Of a DNA stretch of 8,094 nt, positions 1 to 5,724 are shown one piece after another (position 1 is the first letter of the stretch; each line of letters begins with the position of its first letter). The DNA comes from Clostridiales bacterium (GTDB lineage: Bacteria; Bacillota; Clostridia; Lachnospirales; WRAX01): contig JAISVU010000028.1 of assembly GCA_031271375.1 (NCBI GenBank), positions 1 to 8,094 of the forward strand, written 5' to 3'. Both the position numbers and the translations under genes were made by a program. Under the pieces are notes generated by a model that had not been told where the DNA came from, made no database searches, and saw only the letters and a program-made list of their open reading frames with translations.

Positions 1-459
1 AAGTCGAAGGAGACGGAGAAGGAGGTCATTGCGTTAAAGAAGAGACTGGCTCAAATTGAGTCTGATATACGCAGCCAAGCGGCCAATCTTAGAGGCGCGT
101 CAGAGAGTGTTAGACAAGCCATCGCCGCCGACATTGAGGCATTGAGCATTGAACGGGATGAGAAGCAAAACAGGCTTGATGTTCTCTGCGAGGACACACA
201 GGAACAGGTAAACCAGTTAGCCGAAATCGAAAAGGCTAAACAGACCATAAAGGACTTCCCTCGGCTTATGGCATTGGTTGATTACGAGGGCAAACTGCAA
301 TTACTGAGGCAGATACTGGAATGCGTGATAGTCAAGGACGGTATTGTCCATATCTTCCTTAAAGGAACCCAAACTCCGCCGTCTTTTACGTCGCAACAGG
401 AAAGGAGTGATGTGTGCCACACAGCGTGGGATAGCATTGGCGATGAGGGCTGTGACTAG
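1..459 (+). CDS. Large serine recombinase, C-terminal part (5' end outside window)
   Basis: The frame is open from base 1 to the TAG at 457-459 (152 residues visible). It reads as the C-terminal region of a large serine recombinase, which integrates and excises mobile elements. The first ~95 residues are strongly heptad-like and charged, as in the coiled coil of these enzymes. Next come IKDFPRLMALVDYEGKLQLL and ILECVIVKDGIVHIFLKGT, the usual terminal segment. The catalytic serine domain would lie upstream of the window. Family members normally stop soon after the final beta strand, but here about 30 more residues follow. The last seven codons (from about 437) are the antisense of virD4, so the stop codon appears to come from the insertion target. 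The gene converges on virD4. Family assignment is by recognition of sequence pattern; the exact subfamily is not determined. Confidence 0.85.
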   Translation, partial: KSKETEKEVIALKKRLAQIESDIRSQAANLRGASESVRQAIAADIEALSIERDEKQNRLDVLCEDTQEQVNQLAEIEKAKQTIKDFPRLMALVDYEGKLQLLRQILECVIVKDGIVHIFLKGTQTPPSFTSQQERSDVCHTAWDSIGDEGCD

Positions 460-1119
460 CTTGAGTATGTCATTCTCCGAGTGGATATAGGCGAACGGGT
501 TGTAGTGCATTGACTTCTTGAAGTCTATGCTATTCAGCACCTTTATCTCATATCCGTTACGCTGCAGCATTTTACCGCACTCCACCAAGATGCTGCCCTT
601 CGGGTCGGTTATTACATACGAGCTGTGCATTTGCATTAGGTTGGGCTTGAGCCAAAAGCGCGTCTTGCCTGAGCCGGAGCCTCCCACAACTAGCACGTTC
701 TTGTTCCTCGCGTTCTTGGGGTTCTTCGGCCTGCCGTTAAGCGTCAGGCTTTCCGTGGTGGTAAGGATAAGATTGTTGTCTGGCTTGGGGTCAACGTATG
801 GGGCTATGTCCTTCGGGCTTCCCCATCTGGCCGAGCCGTATTCTATGTCCTTGCGCCATTTCCGGGCGTTTTTCTTCCTATATAATACTATCCCGTAGGA
901 CGCCGCCGCCCCGACAATTCCTATCAGTATATCAAACGGGTTAATCGAAGGCGCGGGCCGAGAGAGGATAACGCCGATATTGCCGATTGCGTCCATCAGC
1001 TTGCGAAGTTCGTTGGCCTCCGGCGACAAACGGAATGCTTCGGCGCATTTGGAGAAAAACCAGAACATCACGGCGTAGGGGAGGTTGGGGAGGATATGCT
1101 TTCTGATTTTGCCCGTCAC
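301..1119 (-). pseudogene. virD4: VirD4/TraG-type conjugative coupling ATPase, interrupted
   Basis: N-terminal part of the type IV secretion coupling protein, the inner-membrane ATPase that passes the relaxase-DNA complex to the conjugation channel. It starts at a GTG (1117-1119) that overlaps the pcfB stop as GTGA. Hydrophobic segments lie at about residues 11-25 and 62-80, followed by ARKWRKDIEYGSARWGSPKD, Walker A GGSGSGKT (146-153) and TDPKGSILVE (171-180). Family similarity ends at residue ~228 (base 436). The final 44 residues up to the stop at 301 are basic, unrelated sequence read from the antisense of the recombinase end. Members of the family run to roughly 600 residues, so Walker B and most of the motor domain are missing. 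I read this as disruption by the element carrying the recombinase; a deletion that fused two elements would look the same here. Confidence 0.85.
388..436. other. Probable insertion junction between recombinase-bearing element and virD4
   Basis: Read on the minus strand, the VirD4 protein matches its family up to LVTALIAN (codon ending at 436) and is then replaced by unrelated sequence. Read on the plus strand, the recombinase leaves its family consensus shortly after HIFLKGT (about 366). The join therefore lies between these limits, most likely close to 436. A 6-bp inverted repeat with one central base (TGTGTG-C-CACACA, 411-423) lies just inside. Serine-recombinase attachment sites commonly carry imperfect dyads, so this is a candidate arm of the attachment site. 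The other end of the element is not in the window, so the core dinucleotide cannot be read. Confidence 0.6.
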
Positions 1120-1583
1120 CGAAGCTCACGCTCCCCGCGGTCGCGGTTCTTTGAGGGCGGGACAAGGGACTTGGCGACTTGCTTGAAATGCTCCAGCCGT
1201 TTCAGCATTGACGGCTTTTCCTTGCGCTTCAAGATTACTTTTGAATACTCATTGAACGCCAATTCAAGGGCTTTGCTGTCCTTTGCCTTGAAGAACACAA
1301 CCCAATTCGGTGGCTTGACCGAATCGTCGCGCTTTACGGCGAAGCCCACGTTGTACTTCCGGGCCATCCTCTTGAACGTGCCAATCTCGCCGGGTATTTC
1401 AATGTCAGCTAATGTCGCGCCCTCTTTCGACAGGGATTTAAGGCTCTTTTCTCCGCCCTTTCCCGTAGGCTCCCTCGCGTTTTTGAGGAACGCCCGCATA
1501 GCTTTGGCGAGAAGCCGCCCCGTCAGCTTGAATGTTTTGATTGAGAACGCCACGGTTTTTTCATTAACCTGTTCCTGCAACAT
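1116..1583 (-). CDS. pcfB: PcfB family protein (DUF3801)
   Basis: A 155-residue soluble protein recognised as the PcfB/DUF3801 family. In the enterococcal plasmid pCF10 the namesake is a relaxosome accessory factor that helps dock the relaxase to the VirD4-type coupling protein. Features seen are the N-terminal VAFSIKTFKLTGRLLAKAMR, the central GEIGTFKRMARKYNVGFAVK (65-84), WVVFFKAKDSKALELAFNEY (94-113) and a basic C-terminal tail. The ATG at 1581-1583 has a strong GGAGGG 6 nt upstream (1590-1595). That Shine-Dalgarno overlaps the last codons of the methylase, which stops only 2 nt before this start, so the two are probably translationally coupled. The gene's own stop overlaps the virD4 GTG. 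Placement directly before virD4 is the standard order in clostridial ICEs. It looks intact. Confidence 0.85.
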   Translation of the reverse strand: MLQEQVNEKTVAFSIKTFKLTGRLLAKAMRAFLKNAREPTGKGGEKSLKSLSKEGATLADIEIPGEIGTFKRMARKYNVGFAVKRDDSVKPPNWVVFFKAKDSKALELAFNEYSKVILKRKEKPSMLKRLEHFKQVAKSLVPPSKNRDRGERELR

Positions 1584-1585
1584 TT

Positions 1586-3037
1586 TTATCCCTCCGTGTT
1601 ATTGGACAGCTTTTCCGCTATGTTCCGCATTATATAGGCGAGGACGTTGACTACAATGCTGTTTCCGCACATGGAATATCTGGCGGAATCGCTCATCAGC
1701 TTCCCGTCACGCCCGTATTTAGTCCAATCGTCGGGCAGGGACATGAGCCGCTCCGCCTCCGTTGGGGTCAGACGCCTGCAAACATACCCGACGCGGAGCG
1801 GGTTCTGATAATTGAGCGAGTACCCGCCCGTGGATTTCGATTGAATCGTACCGCTTACGGCGCTTTCGCTGAGGTTCCGGCAGTCTATGGCGGCTACGCC
1901 GTGCTTGTCAGCGGCGGTAAGAGAGAAGCAGACTTCCTTATTTACGCCGCTTCCCCGAGGGCCGTGCTTATCCTGCCTGCCTATCATGTTCCCTTGCAGG
2001 GCGTAGGCGACGCACAAATCCGTTTCGCTCGCCATACCCGCGGTACGCGACAATCCCGCGCCGGAGGAACAAAGCGTACCGGCCACATCCGGGTGCGTCT
2101 CGGCGAAAACCGCTTCTGCGATTATGTTCTGCCCCCGGTCGGCGCAGGGCGAGGAATCGCCCCTCGCGGTCAATGTGCGGGCTATCTGCGGTTCGCATAT
2201 GCAGGGCATTTGGTTTAGGCCGCTGGAGGAGCCTTTCAAAGTAGGCGACACTGTTTCGCTGTAGGCGATGCTCCGGGCGTTCTTTGCCTGCCCCGCCATA
2301 AACGCTCCCCTTACTTCGTCTACCCCTGCGCCTGTGATTCCAGCGCCGCCTTCAAAATCGGCGGCAGCTCTTTCCCTCTCGCGTTCGCGCGCCGCAAAAT
2401 ACCCTGACAGGCTTTTGGTGACAAATAGTATTTCTCCGGCACGTTGGCCTGCAAAATCGACGAGAGCAAACAGACGCTTTCTTCGCTGTGCCGTTCGGTG
2501 ATATTGAGCGTCCTTAACGATCCAAGCGAGGTCAACTCCCCGCCCTCTGACCATACCGGCTGTTGCCCAGCGTCCAGATTCAGGCATTGGAATTTCGGCT
2601 TGGCAGAACGCTTCAAGCACGGTCTTATAGTCACTCCCGGCATGGCCTCCTGATTTTCCCGACAAAAGGCCGACGACGTTTTCAAACAGGACGATTTCAG
2701 GGGATTTTCCATTTGTTGCTTTCCTCATTTCATATATAATTCTTATCGCTTCTGTAAAAAGCCCGGATTTACCGCTAAAGCCTGACCTATCCCCGGCAAC
2801 CGACCAGCTCTGGCACGGCGAGCCGAAGGCGAGTATCCTTACCGGCGGTATCTTCCCGCCGTTGAGCTTCGTTATATCGCCCAAATGCTCCATTCCGGGG
2901 AAATGCCGCTTTGTAATTGAAATGGCGTTGGGTAGTATCTCGCTCGCCCAAAGCGTCTTTATCCCGAAAAAAGAAGCGGCATAGGGTATCGCGCCTATGC
3001 CGTCAAATAACGAGCCTAATGTGATTTCTTCATTCAA
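1586..3037 (-). CDS. dcm: DNA (cytosine-5)-methyltransferase
   Basis: A complete 483-residue C5-cytosine methylase, which transfers a methyl group from SAM to cytosine in DNA. Motif I is LGSLFDGIGAIPYA (7-20). Motif IV is FGSPCQSW (71-78) with catalytic Cys75. Motif VI is ENV (119-121). Motif VIII is around QRRKRLF (184-190). Motif IX lies around RRLTPTEAERL (421-431) and motif X around MCGNSIVVNV (456-465). The variable target-recognition region (~205-415) is long and contains several TLxxxxSG-like units. No restriction endonuclease gene lies beside it, so it is an orphan methylase, common in conjugative elements and thought to protect incoming DNA. The TTG at 3035-3037 is chosen because GGAGGG lies 9 nt upstream. 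The nearby ATG at 3032-3034 is out of frame and stops after a few codons. The sequence specificity cannot be read from the sequence. Confidence 0.93.
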   Translation of the reverse strand: MNEEITLGSLFDGIGAIPYAASFFGIKTLWASEILPNAISITKRHFPGMEHLGDITKLNGGKIPPVRILAFGSPCQSWSVAGDRSGFSGKSGLFTEAIRIIYEMRKATNGKSPEIVLFENVVGLLSGKSGGHAGSDYKTVLEAFCQAEIPMPESGRWATAGMVRGRGVDLAWIVKDAQYHRTAQRRKRLFALVDFAGQRAGEILFVTKSLSGYFAARERERERAAADFEGGAGITGAGVDEVRGAFMAGQAKNARSIAYSETVSPTLKGSSSGLNQMPCICEPQIARTLTARGDSSPCADRGQNIIAEAVFAETHPDVAGTLCSSGAGLSRTAGMASETDLCVAYALQGNMIGRQDKHGPRGSGVNKEVCFSLTAADKHGVAAIDCRNLSESAVSGTIQSKSTGGYSLNYQNPLRVGYVCRRLTPTEAERLMSLPDDWTKYGRDGKLMSDSARYSMCGNSIVVNVLAYIMRNIAEKLSNNTEG

Positions 3038-3046
3038 GCTGTATCA

Positions 3047-3052
3047 CCCTCC
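3047..3052 (-). promoter_or_regulatory. Shine-Dalgarno site that fixes the TTG start of the methylase
   Basis: GGAGGG on the minus strand lies 9 nt before the TTG at 3037-3035 and fixes that non-ATG start. It sits directly outside the long palindrome 3054-3182, one base away, so folding of that palindrome in the mRNA would end right at the ribosome binding site. Confidence 0.8.
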
Positions 3053-3053
3053 A

Positions 3054-3182
3054 ATAGCAATTCCATGTTTGACTTGCGTTTTGTAAGCCGAAATCACGAA
3101 CCTGGTAGTTCCGCAAGCGGAACTACCGGCAACGCGATTCTCGGCGAAGTCAAAACGCTTATGTCAAACGGAATTGCGCTAT
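3054..3182. repeat. Long imperfect palindrome filling the Toprim-methylase intergenic gap
   Basis: Three nested inverted repeats share one centre near 3115/3116. The core is GGTAGTTCCGC (3104-3114), AA, then GCGGAACTACC (3117-3127), an exact 11-bp stem. The middle pair is GCCGAAATCACG (3087-3098) with the complement of CGCGATTCTCGGC (3133-3145), with a one-base bulge and a mismatch. The outer arms, 3054-3083 (ATAGCAATTCC, then GTTTGAC, then GCGTTTTG) and 3151-3182, match with a few small indels. The whole is about 129 nt. It begins at the Toprim stop codon and ends one base from the methylase Shine-Dalgarno. It has no U-tract and no ORF. It could be a palindromic MITE-like insertion, or an mRNA hairpin that sets processing or translation between the two genes. 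Confidence 0.8.
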
Positions 3183-4144
3183 AAACACGGTGGTCGCCGC
3201 GTTCTTTTTTGTATGCGCTCCTCTTTATGGACGCTCTGCAACATATCGTTCCAGTCGTTAGCCAAGCCGGGGCGGACGCGCTCAGTGGTTATACCGGGCA
3301 AACCGGCAATCTTCGCCGCCGCCGCTTCCCCCGCCTCGTCGTTGTCGGTGCAGACAAGGCAATGCGTGACTTCCGCGCGGCTGCTTATGAAATGCTCCAA
3401 AGCCAATATGCTCGTGCCGCCGAGGGAAAGCCGCCATCCGTCAAAGGGCGGGATACATCCTTCTTTGCATAAGGTTTGGTGGGATAGGCAGTCTACAGGC
3501 GCTTCAAATGCCGCGACCGCGCCGCTTTGCGGGTCTGAGGGCGGCAGGATAAACCCGTACCGCTTATCCGAGCCGTCCGCGTCGCGCTTGAAACCGGAGG
3601 CCGTGCCGCGCAGGGCGGCGTACCGGGTCTTGCCGTTCTCGTCCTTGCCTTGAAAAACACAGTTATGATATGGTTTGCTTTCGTATAAGACGCCGCGGTC
3701 GATACAGTCAAGAATCAAGCCTTTGTCAATCCCGCGGCTTTGCAGATATGCTATAACCCGTCTGTTGTCGCTGTTTCTGAGGGGCAATGTTAAAGGGAGG
3801 TTCTGAAATGGGTTATTATTGCCGTGAATAGTACGGTTTGGTTTTACAGGCGTCGGTTTGGCGTTCGGCGTTATCGCGTCCCCGCGCTCTATCGGCCTTT
3901 CGTTGATAAGCATACATACCGCTTCCACAAGGCCATAGCCGCGCACATCCGTGAGGTAGTCGAGAGCGGTCCGCCCTCCGACGCCGTGGCTGTGCCAGTA
4001 CCACTTCCCGCTGTCTATAGAGAGCGATTCATGGTCGATAAGCCTATAACCGCTGCCGACGCGCCTGACGTTGCCCGGTTCATGGGAAAGGATATAATCA
4101 AGAATATCCACCTGCCGCGCCCGCTCTATCTGCTCTTTCGTCAC
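3179..4144 (-). CDS. DUF3991/Toprim domain protein (primase-like)
   Basis: A 321-residue protein of the DUF3991 plus Toprim type that is common in ICEs and related to DnaG-like primases and mobilisation proteins. The N-terminal half has a degenerate CHC2-finger-like segment (SGYRLIDHESLSI, WYWHSHGVGGRTALDYL, ~31-63) lacking metal-binding cysteines. A DUF3991-like region follows (RRVIAYLQSRGIDKGLILDC, ~128-147). The Toprim fold is marked by FEAPVDCLS (213-221, acidic Glu214), CTDNDEAG (265-272) and NDWNDML (296-302), giving the expected Glu and Asp-x-Asp metal ligands. Toprim domains bind Mg2+ for nucleotidyl transfer or strand cleavage; the actual activity here is not known. The GTG start (4142-4144) overlaps the stop of the Cys-rich gene upstream (GTGA). 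The stop codon lies inside the right arm of the long palindrome. Confidence 0.85.
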   Translation of the reverse strand: MTKEQIERARQVDILDYILSHEPGNVRRVGSGYRLIDHESLSIDSGKWYWHSHGVGGRTALDYLTDVRGYGLVEAVCMLINERPIERGDAITPNAKPTPVKPNRTIHGNNNPFQNLPLTLPLRNSDNRRVIAYLQSRGIDKGLILDCIDRGVLYESKPYHNCVFQGKDENGKTRYAALRGTASGFKRDADGSDKRYGFILPPSDPQSGAVAAFEAPVDCLSHQTLCKEGCIPPFDGWRLSLGGTSILALEHFISSRAEVTHCLVCTDNDEAGEAAAAKIAGLPGITTERVRPGLANDWNDMLQSVHKEERIQKRTRRPPCL

Positions 4145-4338
4145 ATACCCAATGCCAATGCACCCCTTTTGCGATTTATTCGGCCGTTTGCGATGGCATC
4201 TTGCCTTTCCTCAAGACAGCAGCATTTGTCCAGTTTACAGCCGGATTTTTTCCCGGCGTAGAAAAGGCAGTATTGGCATTGTGTGTCAGACAAGTAATAT
4301 CCGTGCCAGCGTTCAATGATTCGCGTGTTGCTGCTCAT
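4141..4338 (-). CDS. Small cysteine-rich protein, first gene of the conjugation-side operon
   Basis: A 65-residue protein with six cysteines in the order CxxC (21, 24), C34 and a CCC run (39-41), followed by a basic tail (NGRINRKRG). The spacing suggests one small metal-binding site. It has no signal peptide and no membrane segment. The ATG at 4336-4338 is supported by GGAGG 9 nt upstream. Its stop overlaps the Toprim start, so it is the leading gene of the minus-strand operon. Similar short Cys-rich proteins occur in clostridial ICEs as conserved hypotheticals. No function is known to me; a DNA-binding or regulatory role is only a guess from position. Confidence 0.7.
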   Translation of the reverse strand: MSSNTRIIERWHGYYLSDTQCQYCLFYAGKKSGCKLDKCCCLEERQDAIANGRINRKRGALALGM

Positions 4339-4369
4339 AGGGCAGTCCTCCGTTTTGTAGTTGATATAG

Positions 4370-4407
4370 AAAAAGCCGCGGTTCCCGTCTGAACAGGAAT
4401 CGCGGCT
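4370..4407 (-). terminator. Intrinsic terminator / possible attenuator in the minus-strand leader
   Basis: The arms 4374-4385 (AGCCGCGGTTCC) and 4396-4407 (GGAATCGCGGCT) pair over 12 bp with one G-U pair around a 10-nt loop. On the minus strand the stem is followed at once by TTTTT (4374-4370), the classic rho-independent form. It stands about 30 nt upstream of the Cys-rich gene, in the direction of that operon. Any transcript started further upstream would therefore have to read through it. It could be a conditional attenuator, or an insulator if the operon promoter is nested within it. On the plus strand a weaker T-run lies 7 nt beyond the stem (4415-4419). Confidence 0.65.
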
Positions 4408-4436
4408 ATAAGGGTTTTTGGGGGCTGAAATAGTAT

Positions 4437-4465
4437 TTGAACCGGCAATGCTTTTGCGGTATACT
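4437..4465 (+). promoter_or_regulatory. Sigma-A-type promoter of the RepA-like ATPase gene
   Basis: The -35 is TTGAAC (4437-4442), the spacer is exactly 17 nt, and the -10 is TATACT (4460-4465). Each box differs from consensus by only one or two bases. The predicted start near 4472 leaves a leader of about 68 nt before the ATG at 4540. The beginning of the leader can form a 6-bp stem (AGCGCG 4471-4476 with CGCGCT 4492-4497). Confidence 0.8.
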
Positions 4466-4526
4466 ATGAAAGCGCGTTATGCAAGAGTTTTCGCGCTCGC
4501 CGCAGATATAGATTGAATATAGTGAA

Positions 4527-4531
4527 AGAGG
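4527..4531 (+). promoter_or_regulatory. Shine-Dalgarno that places the ATPase start at 4540
   Basis: AGAGG lies 8 nt before ATG 4540-4542. The frame can be extended back to TTG 4513, but nothing resembling a ribosome binding site stands before that codon, so the ATG is preferred. Confidence 0.7.
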
Positions 4532-4539
4532 AATTACTG

Positions 4540-5538
4540 ATGGGAGTTAATAAAACTAACGATAACATAAACGCTTTTTCTGAGGTTGATACCGCAACAG
4601 CGTCCGAAATACAAACCCAAAACGTCGAATGGCTGTATGAAGGCTATGTTCCGCTCGGAACTGTTACCTTGATATGCGGAGACGGAGGGGAGGGCAAGTC
4701 TTTTTACGCGCTGGCTCTGGCCGCCGCCATTTCCGGCGGAAAGCCCTTGCCCGGAACCTATAAGGCATTTCCAGCTTCGGACGTAATCATACAAAATGCC
4801 GAAAATCCGTGGCCAAGCGTTATCAAGCCGCGCCTGGAAATGCTCGGCGCAGACTGCACGAAAATCCACAGGATAAATGAGAACGACAAGCGGCTTACTC
4901 TGACTGACAGCCGCATAGAGGCCGCCATCCGCAAGCATAACGCCAAATTTATAATCATCGACCCGCTGCAAAGCCACTTGGACTTGAACTTTAGCATGAA
5001 CCGCGCCGAAAGCGTGAGGCCCGCGCTGACGCATCTTGAGCGCGTGGCCGAGAAAACGCAGTCCGCCGTGTTGATAGTAGGGCATATCAATAAGGGCAGG
5101 GGCAAGGCGCAGCATAGAGGGCTTGGGAGCGTCGATATTGTTAATTCCGTCCCATCCGTGCTGTATCTGGGCCGTGCGGAAGGGCTTGACCCTGATGTAC
5201 GCGCCGTGGCGCATGGTAAGAGCAATTTCGCCGAGTTAGCGGTCACGCAATTATTCCGGCTTAACAAGACGGACGGCTTCCGCTGGCTTGGCGAGAGCGA
5301 TATTACTCCCGATGATATAATGCGCTTTAACGCGTCAAGGGCAAGGGAAGATAAGGGCAAGCTGGATGAAGCGGTTGAGTTTCTTATGGAAATTCTTTCG
5401 GACGGCGAAGTCCCGGCTGTAGAAGCGTCGGAACAGGCCGAGGAAATGGGGATTTCAAAAATAACGCTTGAAAGGGCTAGGAAGTCGGCCAACGTCAAGT
5501 CCAAGAGAGTAGATAACCGCTGGGTATGGCATTTGTAG
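4540..5538 (+). CDS. RepA-like AAA/RecA-fold ATPase (hexameric helicase family)
   Basis: A 332-residue ATPase of the AAA_25/RepA type, related to the RSF1010 RepA helicase and the DnaB/KaiC RecA-fold group. Walker A is GDGGEGKS (47-54), Walker B is FIIIDPLQS (137-145), and the third conserved block is VGHINKGRGKAQHRGLGSVD (180-199). The C-terminal ~60 residues (from KLDEAVEFLMEIL through ISKITLERARKSANV to WVW) form a probable winged helix. In plasmids such proteins unwind origin DNA; in ICEs they are presumed to serve replication of the excised circle. It is divergent from the conjugation operon, with its own strong promoter and a cluster of iteron-like repeats just downstream. No separate initiator protein is seen, so an origin role is an inference. 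The gene looks intact. Confidence 0.88.
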   Translation: MGVNKTNDNINAFSEVDTATASEIQTQNVEWLYEGYVPLGTVTLICGDGGEGKSFYALALAAAISGGKPLPGTYKAFPASDVIIQNAENPWPSVIKPRLEMLGADCTKIHRINENDKRLTLTDSRIEAAIRKHNAKFIIIDPLQSHLDLNFSMNRAESVRPALTHLERVAEKTQSAVLIVGHINKGRGKAQHRGLGSVDIVNSVPSVLYLGRAEGLDPDVRAVAHGKSNFAELAVTQLFRLNKTDGFRWLGESDITPDDIMRFNASRAREDKGKLDEAVEFLMEILSDGEVPAVEASEQAEEMGISKITLERARKSANVKSKRVDNRWVWHL

Positions 5539-5636
5539 AAGAACAGTTTCAAGAACATCAATCCAAGAACATCATGGAACGTCAAGGGCATCATGGCGTG
5601 ATGTTCTTGAAAACCCAGCGGCCATGCGGGTTTTAG
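5526..5636 (+). CDS. Possible 36-aa ORF overlapping the ATPase 3' end (repeat-encoded)
   Basis: An ATG at 5526-5528 inside the last ATPase codons opens a different frame of 36 residues ending at TAG 5634-5636. The peptide is rich in Q, E, H and K (it includes QFQEHQSKNIMERQGHHG) because it is written across the iteron-like repeats. There is no clear Shine-Dalgarno, and the last codons lie in the terminator-like hairpin. It may be a relic of a repeat-coded C-terminal tail of the ATPase rather than a separate gene. Confidence 0.2.
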   Translation: MAFVEEQFQEHQSKNIMERQGHHGVMFLKTQRPCGF

Positions 5637-5660
5637 GCTCATAAATGTTCAAGGACATCA
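5549..5660. repeat. Five 12-bp iteron-like repeats, consensus TCAAGAACATCA
   Basis: Copies: 5549-5560 (exact), 5563-5574 (one mismatch), 5582-5593 (two mismatches), 5599-5610 (exact, inverted) and 5649-5660 (one mismatch). The third and fourth copies face each other across 5 nt and can form an 11-bp hairpin with two G-U pairs. The cluster follows directly on the RepA-like ATPase gene. Its arrangement resembles a Rep-binding iteron array or an operator, but the spacing (14, 19, 17, 50) is irregular. Confidence 0.7.
5610..5634 (+). terminator. Bidirectional terminator-like hairpin after the ATPase gene
   Basis: AAAACCC (5610-5616) pairs with GGGTTTT (5628-5634). Inside, GC pairs with GC around a short loop. 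T-runs exist on both strands, so it could end transcription in either direction. It lies between the fourth and fifth iteron-like copies and would end the ATPase transcript before the DUF3465 gene. The T-tract is short (four), so efficiency is uncertain. Confidence 0.5.
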
Positions 5661-5724
5661 TGTGTGTGTAGACACACGAAAACCGAGGTGCAGCAATTTA
5701 CAATTTAGCCGGGAGAGGTTTGAA

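Noticed and set aside
2320..2712. A 130-codon minus-strand frame inside the methylase gene
   Set aside because: It overlaps the conserved methylase motifs in another frame and shows no family pattern of its own.
3054..3182. Resemblance of the long palindrome to an integron attC site
   Set aside because: Length and position between genes fit, but the terminal 7-mers (GTTTGAC and GTCAAAC) do not fit the GTTRRRY/RYYYAAC boxes and there are no extrahelical bases or second box pair of attC type that I can place.
4513..4539. Earlier TTG start (4513) for the ATPase
   Set aside because: No Shine-Dalgarno precedes it, while AGAGG is correctly spaced before ATG 4540.
4758..5642. A 294-codon open frame on the minus strand opposite the ATPase gene
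   Set aside because: It is Ser/Leu-rich with no recognisable motif, mirrors a well-supported ATPase, and has no promoter or Shine-Dalgarno of note. It is a shadow frame.
5662..5724. Earlier GTG start (5662) for the DUF3465 protein
   Set aside because: It would put a polar stretch before the membrane anchor, and it ignores the GGGAGAGG placed 6 nt before ATG 5725.
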